From assembly GCA_963765725.1 (NCBI GenBank), contig CAVXXI010000001.1:124001-188000 (forward strand): 64,000 bases of DNA, given 5' to 3'. Source of the stretch: DASQEH01 sp963765725. Its GTDB lineage: Bacteria; Actinomycetota; Actinomycetes; Propionibacteriales; Nocardioidaceae. This document shows, one piece after another, positions 25,050-33,975 of the stretch (its first letter is position 1; each line of letters starts with the position of its first letter). The notes below the pieces were generated by a model. It had not been told where the DNA came from. It was given only the letters and a program-made list of their open reading frames with translations, and did no database searches. The position numbers were made by a program, and so were the translations under genes.

Positions 25050-25055
25050 AATGTA
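25050..25055 (-). promoter_or_regulatory. -10 element for a leaderless phospholipase D transcript
   Basis: TACATT on the minus strand, followed by TGGCCA and then the GTG start. The spacing puts the transcription start at or next to the initiation codon, and no ribosome site is present. Confidence 0.5.
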
Positions 25056-25148
25056 GTCGTCGTGCGGACAGATTAGGCTCCTGGCGCGGTAGTGAGCGAC
25101 CGGAGCGACGTGCCCGGGCGTGTTCGGAGGACCTGTCGAGGGAGCGTC

Positions 25149-26108
25149 ATGACCGAGAACCTGACCGGAACGCCGAAGACCGAGGCGGGCGGTGACGAGA
25201 GCACCACCACGGTCATCATCGCCTTCGCCGCCAACCTCGCCATCGCGGTGGCGAAGACCGTGGTCGCCCTCTTCACCGGGTCGGCGTCGATGCTGGCCGA
25301 GAGCGCCCACTCGTGGGCTGACACCGGTAACGAGGTCTTCCTGATCGTCGCCGACCGCAGGTCACGGCGCGAGCCCGACGACTCTCACCCGCTCGGCTAC
25401 GGGCGAGAGGCGTACGTCTGGTCGATGTTCGCCGCGATGGGACTGTTCACGGCGGGTGCCGTCGTCTCGGTCTGGAACGGGGTCACGAAGCTGCTCGAGC
25501 CCGGCGGCGAGGCGTCGTACACCTGGGCGTACATCGTGCTGGCCATCGCCTTCGTGCTCGAGGGGATCTCGTTCCGGCAGGCGTTCCGGCAGACGCGCGG
25601 GGAGGCTCACGACCTCGAGCGCCACGTGATGCAACACGCCCTTGCCACGTCCGACCCCACCCTGCGCGCCGTGTTCGCCGAGGACGCGGCGGCGCTGATC
25701 GGTCTGGTGATCGCGGGCCTGGGCATCTGGCTGCACCAGCTGACCGGAGACGCCGCCTACGACGCTGCGGGCTCCATCCTCGTCGGGCTGCTGCTCGGTG
25801 TGGCAGCGGTGATCTTGATCAACCGCAATCTTCGCTTCCTCACCGGACAGGAAAGCGACCCGCGGACACGCGACGAGGTGCTGAGGCGTCTCAAGGAGAT
25901 GCCGGAGGTCGAGCGCGTCACCTACCTGCGGCTGGAGTTCGTCGGTCCGCGCCAGCTGCTGCTGGTGGCCCGGATCGACCTTGCGGGGGAGCAGCCCGAG
26001 ACGAGCGTGGCCTACATGCTGCGCGAGCTGGAGAACAGGGTGGAGAGCGACCCCTTCGTACGGGAGGCGTTCCTCACCCTGGCCACCCCGGAGCTGCCGA
26101 GCATCTGA
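25149..26108 (+). CDS. Cation diffusion facilitator (CDF) family transporter
   Basis: A 319-aa divalent-metal/proton antiporter (Zn, Fe, Mn or Co export). Metal-site residues are in SASMLAESAHSWADTGNE (TM2) and AVFAEDAAALIGLVIAG (TM5). A His-containing loop (DDSHPLGYGREAY) follows TM2, and there is a C-terminal cytoplasmic domain of about 90 residues. Residues A-E-S-x-H-S-x-x-D resemble the Fe/Mn-type rather than the classical zinc H-x3-D site. GAGGGAG precedes the ATG. Confidence 0.88.
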   Translation: MTENLTGTPKTEAGGDESTTTVIIAFAANLAIAVAKTVVALFTGSASMLAESAHSWADTGNEVFLIVADRRSRREPDDSHPLGYGREAYVWSMFAAMGLFTAGAVVSVWNGVTKLLEPGGEASYTWAYIVLAIAFVLEGISFRQAFRQTRGEAHDLERHVMQHALATSDPTLRAVFAEDAAALIGLVIAGLGIWLHQLTGDAAYDAAGSILVGLLLGVAAVILINRNLRFLTGQESDPRTRDEVLRRLKEMPEVERVTYLRLEFVGPRQLLLVARIDLAGEQPETSVAYMLRELENRVESDPFVREAFLTLATPELPSI

Positions 26109-26163
26109 CGTGGTCCGGGCGAGCCAGCACTGAGGACTACACCCCGGGCGCTGCGATCGGTCC

Positions 26164-26970
26164 TCAGGTGGCCTGGGCGTACTCGGAGCCGGTTCGGACG
26201 CGAACAGACGCCGGTCTGCGATGCAGGGGCAACAGGCCGACCGTCACCCCCGCCACGATGGCCACCGCTGCACCGGCGACGGCGTCGAGGATGTAGTGGT
26301 TGCCGGTACTGACGATGACCGCCACGGTGAGGAGGGGGTAGAGGATGCACAGCAGGCGCACCCACCACACCCGGACCATGAGCAGGACGACCATGGCGAC
26401 CCACACCGCCCACGCGGTGTGCAGCGACGGCATGGCCGCATAGGGGTTCGGGGCCGAGGTGTTGGTGGTGTCGGCGACTCCGGTGATCTCGGTCACATCG
26501 ATGAACGCGCCTCCCGGCAGCAGTCGCGGCGGGGCCACCGGATAGACCCAGAAGACTGCGAGGCCGATGACGTTGATCAGGACCAGCGCGTTGCGGGCGG
26601 CCCGGTAGATCTCGGGCCAGTAGATGTAGCAGCTCAGCAGCACGAGCAGGGTGACGGTGAGGTGGGCCACCTGGTAGTACCAGCTGGCGAGGTCCGCGAG
26701 GCTGTGGTGAGCCGCGAGCCAGAGGTTGACGGGCAGCTCGCGGTTGATGCCGAGGTGGCGTTCGATCGACAGCAGCTGGAGCGCGTCGTGGAAGGAGAGT
26801 GAGCGACGAACCGCCGCGAGGTCGCGAACGCGGTCGTAGCAGAAGACGAGCACGGCGACGATGACCAGCTCGCCGGAAAGGGCGGCTCGGCGAGCGGCCC
26901 ACGGTCGACGTCCGGGTGTCTCTGCGGGAGCTGGGGACAGGCTCTCAGGGGGAGCAGATATGGCCGGCAC
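26164..26970 (-). CDS. PAP2 superfamily membrane phosphatase/phosphotransferase
   Basis: A 268-aa protein with six hydrophobic segments. The PAP2 signature is split as usual: PSLHTAWAVW (motif 2, catalytic His) and STGNHYILDAVAG (motif 3). A long loop between TM3 and TM4 (PPRLLPGGAFIDVTEITG) matches the Aur1/Ipt1-like subgroup that transfers inositol-phosphate or dephosphorylates lipids. The start is the GTG at 26970; the Pro/Ala-rich first 35 residues are cytoplasmic. It is divergent from the membrane protein at 27068. Confidence 0.85.
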   Translation of the reverse strand: MPAISAPPESLSPAPAETPGRRPWAARRAALSGELVIVAVLVFCYDRVRDLAAVRRSLSFHDALQLLSIERHLGINRELPVNLWLAAHHSLADLASWYYQVAHLTVTLLVLLSCYIYWPEIYRAARNALVLINVIGLAVFWVYPVAPPRLLPGGAFIDVTEITGVADTTNTSAPNPYAAMPSLHTAWAVWVAMVVLLMVRVWWVRLLCILYPLLTVAVIVSTGNHYILDAVAGAAVAIVAGVTVGLLPLHRRPASVRVRTGSEYAQAT

Positions 26971-27067
26971 CGGGCTACTCTACCGAGTCGCTCGTACCGC
27001 ATTCGAACCAATAAGCCGCGCGCCGGGCCGAAATATGCGGGTGGGTCGGCGGATACGCTGAACTCCC

Positions 27068-28633
27068 GTGACGAGCACCGGCGAGTCCCCCCGCCCCCGT
27101 CGTCGCGTGACCGCCGGCATCGTGGGCCTCGCGATCGCGGGACTGCTGGGCGTCGTCTGGCTGCTCCTCCCGCCCACCGGCAGCGACCTTTCCGCCCAGG
27201 TGGCACACGCCGACTTCGCCCGGGACCATCTGTGGACCCCCGTCGACCTCCGGTGGTTCGGGGGCACCGGATGGCTCAGCTACAGCATCCTCGTGCCGCC
27301 CCTGATGGCAGCGGTCGGCGTTCGCGCGGTCGGCGTCGTCGCGACCGCGGCGTCCGCCGGCCTGCTGGGTCTGCTGCTGAGCCGCTGCCGGGTGCCTCGG
27401 CCGGGGGCGGGGGCGGCGGTGGGAGCCGTCTGCCTCGCGGCGAACCTCGTGGTGGGACGGCTGACCTTCGCCGTCGGCACCGCTGCCGCCCTGGTGACGC
27501 TGCTCTCCGCCACGTGGCAGCACCGGTCGCGGTGGCTCGTCCTGGCCGTCGGCCCGCTCGTGGCGTGGGCCGCAAGCCCGCTGGCGGCGCTCTTCCTGGG
27601 CGTGGCCGCCGCAGCGCTGGTCCTCCAGGGCCGGGGGACGCGCCGCGAGGGCGGCGTCCTCGGCGTGGCCGTACTGGTCGCCCTGGCGGGATCTGTCTGG
27701 CTGGGCCAGGGCGGGTACATGCCCGCGCCCGTCGACCGCGGCCTCGCCGGCATCACGGCCTGTGTCCTCCTGGCGGTCGTCACCCGCTACCGGCTCGTTC
27801 GGGTCGGGGCGCTGCTGACAGCCGCGGGGATCGCGCTCGCGGTCACGCTGCGTACGCCGGTGGGGATGAACGCCCTGCGGCTTCCCGAGCTCTTCGCGCC
27901 CGCCGTCGCCGTGGCGACCTCCCGGCTGCCGATGCGATGGGTCGTGCCGGCTGTGGTGGCCGCGGTCTGCTGGCTGCCGCCACTCACCTCCGACGACATC
28001 ACCGCCGTCGGCGAGCCGAGCAACGCGTCCTCGTACTACGACGAGCTGACCGCGGAGCTGCAGCGCCTCCCGCTCAGCGGGCGGGTCGAGATCCCGCCCA
28101 CGCTGCAGCGCTGGGAGGCGGTCTACGTGGCCGATCGGGTGCCGTTGGCCAGAGGCTGGATGACCCAGCTCGACGACGGCTACAACTCCTTGTTCTTCGA
28201 CGGCGTCGTGGACGCGTCGAGCTACCGGCGCTGGCTGCGTGACAACGCTGTCCAGTACGTCGCCGTCTCCGACGCTGCGACGGCCGAGGCGGGACGGGCA
28301 GAAACGGCGCTCGTCGACGGGGGGCTGCCGTTCCTGGACCGGGTCTGGGCGGGCAGGCACTGGACCGTGTACCGGGTCGTGCCGGCGGGGTCCATCGTCA
28401 CGGGCGCACGTTTGCTGTCGCAGGACGCCGCCTCGGTGACCTTCCGCGTCGGCGAAGCACGCACGGTGCTCGCCCGCGTTCGCTGGTCGCGGTGGCTGAC
28501 CCTCGCCGGTCCTGGGGGCTGCCTGCGCCGCCAGGGGACCTGGACCGACGTAGTGGTGCAGCGGCCGGGTACCTACCGGCTCGGGAGCGCTCTGGCACCT
28601 GGGAAAGGTCACCGGGTATGTACGGCGACGTAG
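27068..28633 (+). CDS. Large polytopic membrane protein (GT-C-like, function unknown)
   Basis: A 521-aa protein with about eight to nine N-terminal helices and a soluble C-terminal domain of about 200 residues. The loop after TM1 reads SAQVAHADFARDHLWTPVD, an acidic lumenal loop of the kind seen in GT-C glycosyltransferases. The C-terminal domain has YVADRVPLARGWMTQLDDG and the repeated pattern of beta-sheet domains in hypothetical arabinosyl/mannosyl-transferase-like proteins. I cannot name the substrate. The GTG at 27068 follows a TACGCT sequence by eight bases, suggesting a short or absent leader. Confidence 0.65.
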   Translation: MTSTGESPRPRRRVTAGIVGLAIAGLLGVVWLLLPPTGSDLSAQVAHADFARDHLWTPVDLRWFGGTGWLSYSILVPPLMAAVGVRAVGVVATAASAGLLGLLLSRCRVPRPGAGAAVGAVCLAANLVVGRLTFAVGTAAALVTLLSATWQHRSRWLVLAVGPLVAWAASPLAALFLGVAAAALVLQGRGTRREGGVLGVAVLVALAGSVWLGQGGYMPAPVDRGLAGITACVLLAVVTRYRLVRVGALLTAAGIALAVTLRTPVGMNALRLPELFAPAVAVATSRLPMRWVVPAVVAAVCWLPPLTSDDITAVGEPSNASSYYDELTAELQRLPLSGRVEIPPTLQRWEAVYVADRVPLARGWMTQLDDGYNSLFFDGVVDASSYRRWLRDNAVQYVAVSDAATAEAGRAETALVDGGLPFLDRVWAGRHWTVYRVVPAGSIVTGARLLSQDAASVTFRVGEARTVLARVRWSRWLTLAGPGGCLRRQGTWTDVVVQRPGTYRLGSALAPGKGHRVCTAT

Positions 28634-28661
28634 GTGGCCAAGGGCCGACTCAGCAGCGGGG

Positions 28662-29480
28662 TCAGTCCGTGCGAGCGGGGTCAGCGGCTCGCACCGCGTC
28701 GTCGACGGCGGCCCAGGCGGACGCGGCGGCCCCGCGGAGAAGGTGGACGTCCTGGCCGGCCGTGAGCATCCGCATCCCTCGACCCGCCCAGTGCGTCGCC
28801 ATCTCGGTGTCGGAGCAGTGCAGTCCGCACACGATCCCGGCGGCCCGGCAGGCGTCCGCGATGTGCTGGATCAGCTGCTCGATCTCGCTGGACTCGCGGT
28901 AGGTCCCGCGCCCGTAACCGCAGCCCAGCGCCAGGTCGTTCGGACCGATGTAGACGCCGTCGACGCCCGGGACCCGTACGATCTCGTCCAGCGCGTCGAC
29001 GCCGGCCCGGGTCTCGACCATGACCAGGCACACCACTGCGGCGTTCTGCTCGGCGGGAGGCAGGACACCTCCCGACCGGACGTCCGCCCACATCGGCCCC
29101 CAGCTGCGGTCACCTTCAGGCGGGAACCGGCAGGCCGCTGCAGCCCGCCGGGCGTCGTCCGCGCTGTTGACCAAAGGGACGACCACAGCACTCGCCCCGA
29201 TGTCGAGGGCTCGCATGATGCCCGCCGGCTCGTTCCACGGCACGCGGACGACCGGGGCGCGCCCGGCTCCGCGCATCGCCTGGACCATCGACGGCAGCAC
29301 GCTGAACGTGGCAAGCCCGTGCTGCAGGTCGACACAGACGTAGTCGAAGGCGGTAGCGGCCAACAGCTCCGCCGTCGGGCCGTCGGCCAGGCTGCTCCAC
29401 AGTCCGAAGGCGGGCCGGTCCTGGCGCCATAGGCTGCGGAGGTGCTCGCTGGAGCCGGACGTGATGGTGTCAATGGTCAT
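28662..29480 (-). CDS. HpcH/HpaI aldolase family protein
   Basis: A 272-aa class II aldolase of the HpcH/HpaI/citrate-lyase-beta family, cleaving 2-keto-4-hydroxy acids to pyruvate and an aldehyde. Active-site and metal-binding segments are VCVDLQHG, VRVPWNEP, VVVPLVNSADDARRA, VMVETRAGVDALDEI (metal Glu) and YIGPNDLALGCG (metal Asp). The ATG at 29480 is preferred because GGGAG lies 9 bases upstream; an ATG at 29489 overlaps that site. No neighbouring aromatic-degradation genes are present, so the physiological substrate is open. Confidence 0.85.
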   Translation of the reverse strand: MTIDTITSGSSEHLRSLWRQDRPAFGLWSSLADGPTAELLAATAFDYVCVDLQHGLATFSVLPSMVQAMRGAGRAPVVRVPWNEPAGIMRALDIGASAVVVPLVNSADDARRAAAACRFPPEGDRSWGPMWADVRSGGVLPPAEQNAAVVCLVMVETRAGVDALDEIVRVPGVDGVYIGPNDLALGCGYGRGTYRESSEIEQLIQHIADACRAAGIVCGLHCSDTEMATHWAGRGMRMLTAGQDVHLLRGAAASAWAAVDDAVRAADPARTD

Positions 29481-29551
29481 CGGCGACATCTCCCGGGGTC
29501 GATTTATACGACGGAAGTGTGCCAGCCCGGGACCGCCGCAGGTCTCTCGGC

Positions 29552-29811
29552 TCAGTACCAGTAGTTGTCGACGTCGGACCGCGGATAGACGGTCTCGCAG
29601 GGATGCCCTTGTGGTCGACGTCCATCTGGTCGGGTTGTCCGTGCAGACCCCAGTAGTCGACCGTGCTGAACCTCTCAGATTGCTCGGTCAACGAGTAGGC
29701 GATCCGCAGGCCACGCGGCCGCTCTTGGCTGAATGAGCAGCACTTGGCCGCGTCATCGGCCGGTGAGGTCGGCGTCGGGAGCGTGTCTCGAGGCAGCAGA
29801 CGTACGGACAT
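29552..29811 (-). pseudogene. Small unassigned gene with apparent frameshift
   Basis: A minus-strand frame from an ATG at 29811 reads MSVRLLPRDTLPTPTSPADD, then ERPRGLRIAYSLTEQSERF and STVDYWGLHGQPDQMDVD. After a missing base at about 29600 it continues as IPCETVYPRSDVDNYWY and stops at 29552. The residue pattern is protein-like on both sides of the break, with the same chemistry (Asp/Tyr/Trp-rich). I do not recognise the family. It occupies most of the 419-base gap between the aldolase and the secreted protein; the rest of the gap is presumably promoter. Confidence 0.4.
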
Positions 29812-29899
29812 CGACCCGTGCCCTATGCGCGGGGGGCTGTCCGCGACTAGCATCTCCGCGTTGCTGTACAGGTCGGATGAGTCGGTGGTCGAGGTGGGC

Positions 29900-32428
29900 A
29901 TGAGAACTGTGGGCAGGCGCAACGCACGGTTGGCAGCTGTGGTGGCCGCGGTCCTGGCAGGCGCGAGCCTGCCGGCCAGCGGCATAGCAGCTTCGTCACA
30001 CAAACCGCAGCACCTCTCGGCGGTGATGAGGCACCTCAACGCCACGGCGCACGCGAAGGCTGCGGAGGGCGGCGACGACGATGCGAGTGACGTCGCCGCA
30101 CGCGCGGAGTACGAAGCCGCCATCGAGTCCGCGCCCAGCTACCGGGTCGATGCCAGGCAGCTGGCCGGAGCTCAGCACAGCGCCGCGCGGTTGCCGGCCT
30201 CAGGCCACCGGTGGCGCGCGCTCACCGACCGTCCCTTCCTCAACGACCCCGTTCCCGGTTACGGGCCCGAGGTGTACTCCAACTACGGCAACGGCTACGG
30301 CGTCGTGACCGGCCGGATCACCGGCCTCGCCACGTCAGGGGCCGCGGTCTTCGCCAGCTCGGCAGACGGAGGGGTCTGGAAGTCGACGGACCGAGGTGCC
30401 CATTGGGCCTCGTTCTCCAACGGGCTCCCTCGCCTGGCGACCGGTGCCATCGAGACGAATCCCGCCGACGGATCCGTCTGGGTGGGGCTCGGGGAGGCGA
30501 ACCAGGCCTTCGAGAACCTCCCCGGATTCGGCGTCTACCGGTTGGCCAAGGGCGCGCATCACTGGGTACGGGTCGGCGGCTCGGAGCTGATGAGCCGGGG
30601 GGTCTTCCACATCCACTTCATCGGTCGGTGGGCCTTTGCCGCCACCGACCACGGCCTCTACCGGCACTCGCGGACCAGCACGTCGCGTCGTTGGCATCGG
30701 GTGCTGCACCCCGACCCCAACCCGACCCACAGCCTGTACCGGACATCCCCGATCTCCGACGTCGTCGCGGTGCCGGGTCACGGCGGCAAGGTCGTCATGG
30801 CAGTGGATGGGGACGTTGGCAGCGGGGTGGAGCCCACGACGCGTTACAACGGCTTCTACGTCTCTCACCACTGGGGTGCAGCAGGAACATTTCACAAGAT
30901 CTCGCCGCGCGGTGACATCAACGCCAAAGAGATCGGTCGGGTGACCCTCTCCGGCACGAGGTCCGGAGGTCCGCTCTACGCGGTGGTCGAGGACTCGAAG
31001 ACGGAGGATCTCGTGGGGGAGGGCGTGTTCGTCTCCCGTACGGGCTCGCCGGCCGGCCCCTGGAACCTGATCGCCGATGTCGCGAAGCTCGCGAAGTCCG
31101 GGTCCGCTCTCTCACCCGACCCGACGCTGTACCACCCGGGCGTCCAGTCCTGGTACAACCAGTACGTCAAGGTCGACCCGGCCCACCCCAACCACGTCTA
31201 CCTGGGGCTGGAGGAGATCTTCGAGACCACCAACGGCGGCCGCAACTGGTTGGCGATCGCGCCTTACAACCCGCCGTGCGCAGGCACCAAGCCGTATACC
31301 TGTCCGTCAACGGTGCATCCGGACCAGCACGCCATCACCTTCTCGCACGGTCAGATGTACGCCGGTAGCGACGGAGGGGTCTGGCGACGCTCCATGAGCG
31401 ACCACCGGGCTGCGGGATGGAAGAACCTGAACGCCACGATCCACACCGCGCAGTACTACTCAGCCGACTCCGGCCGCGTCAGCTCTGGCGGAACCGCTGT
31501 GTACGGCGGCCTGCAGGACAACGGTTCGTCACTGTTGCGCCCGAACGGCAGTCTCGTCCAGGAGTTCACCGGCGACGGCGGCGACATCTTGGTGAACCCC
31601 CGTAACGCCGCGGACGTGATGAACGAGTACGTGTACCTCGACGTCACCACGTCGACGAACTTCGGCAGACACGACGTCGAGATCTCGCCGTCGTGTGGGG
31701 CGTTCGTCTCGCCTCCGGCCACCTGCGACGAGAACCCGCTGTTCATCGCGCCCATGGAGCGGGACCCGCATCAGGCGCGGCACGTCGTGGTGGGTGGTCA
31801 GTACGTCTGGCAGTCGTACAAGGGATGGAACACGCGGTGCTCCGCCTCCGCGTGTGACTGGAAGATCGCGCACGACGTCGGCTCTCCCGGTCCCACCGAA
31901 GCCACCTCGGCGATCGGGGTCGACCGCTCGACGATCTACGCCGGGTGGGTCGGCCAGCTCGATCCGCACCCCGGCATCCCGTTCACCCGGGGCATCTCCA
32001 CCAACGTCGGCGGGCACTGGCACGAGCTGTCGATGAAGGGGCTGCCCAACAGGTACATCACCAGCCTGACCGTCGACCCGAGCAACGCCAGGCACGTCTA
32101 CGCGTCGTTCGGCGGCTTCTTCGCCACCATCTTCCCAGCGGGCAAGTTCGGTCACGTGTGGGAGTCGACCAACGGTGGCAAGAGCTGGAAGAACATCAGC
32201 GGCAACCTGCCGAACGCTCCGCTGCACAAGCTCGTCATCTGGCACCACCGGCTCGTCGTGGGAGGCGACGTCGGCACCTTTGTCGCCGGCATGCACGGGG
32301 GCACGTGGCAGCGGATGGGACGCAGCCTGCCTCACGTCACTGTCTGGGACCTGAACGTGGCTCCGGGTGGGCGCTACCTGATCGCGGCGACGCACGGTCG
32401 CGGTCAGTGGGCGCTGCACGCGGGTTAG
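29900..32428 (+). CDS. Secreted BNR/Asp-box repeat protein (sialidase/xyloglucanase-like propeller)
   Basis: An 842-aa exported protein. The signal peptide is residues 1 to about 31 (basic RTVGRRNARL, then AAVVAAVLAGASLPASG). Asp-box motifs S-x-D/N-x-G-x-x-W recur (STDRGAHW, TTNGGRNW, STNGGKSW), typical of seven-bladed BNR propellers such as sialidases, VPS10 and GH74. GGLQDNGS and SDGGVWRRS are also characteristic of this group. Catalytic acids of GH74 or sialidases cannot be confirmed, so a binding or adhesive role is possible. The ATG at 29900 follows GAGGTGG; an upstream frame to 29744 lacks a signal-peptide fit. Confidence 0.8.
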   Translation: MRTVGRRNARLAAVVAAVLAGASLPASGIAASSHKPQHLSAVMRHLNATAHAKAAEGGDDDASDVAARAEYEAAIESAPSYRVDARQLAGAQHSAARLPASGHRWRALTDRPFLNDPVPGYGPEVYSNYGNGYGVVTGRITGLATSGAAVFASSADGGVWKSTDRGAHWASFSNGLPRLATGAIETNPADGSVWVGLGEANQAFENLPGFGVYRLAKGAHHWVRVGGSELMSRGVFHIHFIGRWAFAATDHGLYRHSRTSTSRRWHRVLHPDPNPTHSLYRTSPISDVVAVPGHGGKVVMAVDGDVGSGVEPTTRYNGFYVSHHWGAAGTFHKISPRGDINAKEIGRVTLSGTRSGGPLYAVVEDSKTEDLVGEGVFVSRTGSPAGPWNLIADVAKLAKSGSALSPDPTLYHPGVQSWYNQYVKVDPAHPNHVYLGLEEIFETTNGGRNWLAIAPYNPPCAGTKPYTCPSTVHPDQHAITFSHGQMYAGSDGGVWRRSMSDHRAAGWKNLNATIHTAQYYSADSGRVSSGGTAVYGGLQDNGSSLLRPNGSLVQEFTGDGGDILVNPRNAADVMNEYVYLDVTTSTNFGRHDVEISPSCGAFVSPPATCDENPLFIAPMERDPHQARHVVVGGQYVWQSYKGWNTRCSASACDWKIAHDVGSPGPTEATSAIGVDRSTIYAGWVGQLDPHPGIPFTRGISTNVGGHWHELSMKGLPNRYITSLTVDPSNARHVYASFGGFFATIFPAGKFGHVWESTNGGKSWKNISGNLPNAPLHKLVIWHHRLVVGGDVGTFVAGMHGGTWQRMGRSLPHVTVWDLNVAPGGRYLIAATHGRGQWALHAG

Positions 32429-32433
32429 CCGAC

Positions 32434-32476
32434 GTGGACGGAGGCGCCCCGGGTCGGGGGTGCCTCCGCCGTCCAC
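32434..32476. terminator. Strong bidirectional hairpin terminator
   Basis: GTGGACGGAGGCGCCCC pairs with GGGTGCCTCCG and CGTCCAC, separated by a short loop. It sits 6 bases from the stop of the secreted-protein gene and 6 from the stop of the convergent lipoprotein gene. The stem is long and nearly perfect; no T-tract is present, as is common in high-GC actinobacteria. Confidence 0.75.
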
Positions 32477-32481
32477 AAGGC

Positions 32482-32907
32482 TCAGGAGGGTAGGTGCCCG
32501 TCGATGCGTGACGGGAACCGCAGGGTGAGGTGTGTGTACCCGCGAGCCGTGACGGTGACGGTCGCCGATCGATGCTCACGGGGCGCACGCGCACGATCCA
32601 GCCTCGACGTGACGGTGTATCTGCCTGGGTTCAGCTGCACGGTGAGCCTGCCGTCGGCACCGCTGTCCACCGTGGCGGCGACCGTGCGGCTCCCGACCGC
32701 CGTCACCGTGACTGTCGCGGCGATCGGCCTGCTCGGGCAGCGATTACCCGCCGGCGCGATCGGGCAACCCGGCGAAATCAGCGTACGAACGAGAATCCCC
32801 CCGGTCGGGAGTTCCGACCTCGTCTGGTCACCTGCCTGACTCGGCCCCGTCGACGCGCAACCCGCCACGAGGAGGCCGACCACGGCCGCATACATACCCT
32901 TCCTCAC
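32482..32907 (-). CDS. Small lipoprotein
   Basis: A 141-aa exported lipoprotein. A short basic start is followed by MYAAVVGLLVAGC, with the lipobox L-V-A-G-C giving Cys at about residue 17. A Ser/Thr/Gln linker leads into a beta-rich domain (RPIAATVTVTAVGSRTVAA, then GRLTVQLNPGRYTVTS) resembling a carboxypeptidase-regulatory/Ig-like fold. The GTG at 32907 fits the signal best. The function is unknown. It converges on the secreted propeller protein. Confidence 0.7.
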   Translation of the reverse strand: MRKGMYAAVVGLLVAGCASTGPSQAGDQTRSELPTGGILVRTLISPGCPIAPAGNRCPSRPIAATVTVTAVGSRTVAATVDSGADGRLTVQLNPGRYTVTSRLDRARAPREHRSATVTVTARGYTHLTLRFPSRIDGHLPS

Positions 32908-32975
32908 GACCACTTCGACGGGGTTCACCGCCTTCGGGTTCCTTGCCCGCTTCGGGACTTCGTCACGTGCTCTGC

Positions 32976-33956
32976 CTACCGCTCGCTTGACCCCTCCGGC
33001 GCACCCGGGTCGGCCGCGCCCTCGCGCTCGTCGCGGTCGGCCCACTCGAGCAGGGGGTCGAGTGCGAACACCGCGTCGTCGATGCCGGCGTGCAGGTCAC
33101 CGAGCTCGGCGAACCGGACAGGAACCGTCGTCATGGTCAGGTCCTGCGGCAGCACGTCGTCCACCTCCTCCCAGCGCAGCGGGGTGGAGACAGTGGCGGC
33201 CGGGACACCTCGCACGGAGTAGGCGGCCGCGATCGTGTGGTCACGGGCGTTCTGGTTGTAGTCGACGAAGAGCATGCTCGGGTCGCGGTTCGTACGCCAC
33301 CAGGCCGTCGTGACGTCGTCCGGTGCCCGTCGCTCGACCTCGCGGGCGAACGCCAACGCGGCCCGGCGCACGTCCGGGAAACCCCACTGCGGGTCGATCC
33401 GCACATAGACGTGCAGGCCTGCGCCTCCCGAGGTCTTCGGCCAGCCGACCGCTCCGAGCTCGTCCAGCAGCTCGTGTACGACCGACGCGACCCGACGGAC
33501 CCGCGCGAAGTCGCACAGCGGCATCGGGTCGAGGTCGATGCGCCACTCGTCGGGCTTCTCGGTATCGGCGCGGCGGGAGTTCCACGGGTGGAACTCGACG
33601 GTGGACATCTGGACGGCCCAGATGACACTGGCGAGTTCGGTGACACAGAGCTCGTCGGCGTTGCGGTTGTAGCGCGGGAAGTGCACCCGGACGGTCTCGA
33701 CCCACGGCGGCGCGCCCGAAGGAAGACGCTTCTGGTGCACCTTGTCGCCGCTGAGCCCGGTGGGGAACCGGTGCAGCATGCACGGCCGCTCGCGCAGGGC
33801 CCGGACGATGCCGTCGCCGACGCTGAGGTAGTAGTTGGCGAGGTCGAGCTTGGTCCGACCCCCGACCGGGAAGTAGACCCGGTCCGGGTTCGTCAGCCGG
33901 ATGGTGCGGTCGCCGACCTCGAGCTCGACGGCGGGGGACTTGCCAGCGGGCGCCAT
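32976..33956 (-). CDS. LigD-type DNA polymerase/primase domain protein (stand-alone)
   Basis: A 326-aa archaeo-eukaryotic-primase-type polymerase, the domain that in LigD fills ends during non-homologous end joining. Catalytic aspartates are D141-L-D143 (WRIDLDPMP). HPWNSR at about 123 and FVDYNQNARDHT, with PVSTPLRWEE-like RVSTPLRWEEV, are also typical. Ligase and phosphoesterase domains are absent, and no Ku gene is in the window. It would act with Ku and a ligase encoded elsewhere. The ATG is 326 codons from the stop; the MFS stop is 19 bases upstream. Confidence 0.88.
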   Translation of the reverse strand: MAPAGKSPAVELEVGDRTIRLTNPDRVYFPVGGRTKLDLANYYLSVGDGIVRALRERPCMLHRFPTGLSGDKVHQKRLPSGAPPWVETVRVHFPRYNRNADELCVTELASVIWAVQMSTVEFHPWNSRRADTEKPDEWRIDLDPMPLCDFARVRRVASVVHELLDELGAVGWPKTSGGAGLHVYVRIDPQWGFPDVRRAALAFAREVERRAPDDVTTAWWRTNRDPSMLFVDYNQNARDHTIAAAYSVRGVPAATVSTPLRWEEVDDVLPQDLTMTTVPVRFAELGDLHAGIDDAVFALDPLLEWADRDEREGAADPGAPEGSSER

Positions 33957-33975
33957 CGGCCAAGCGTCTCAGACG

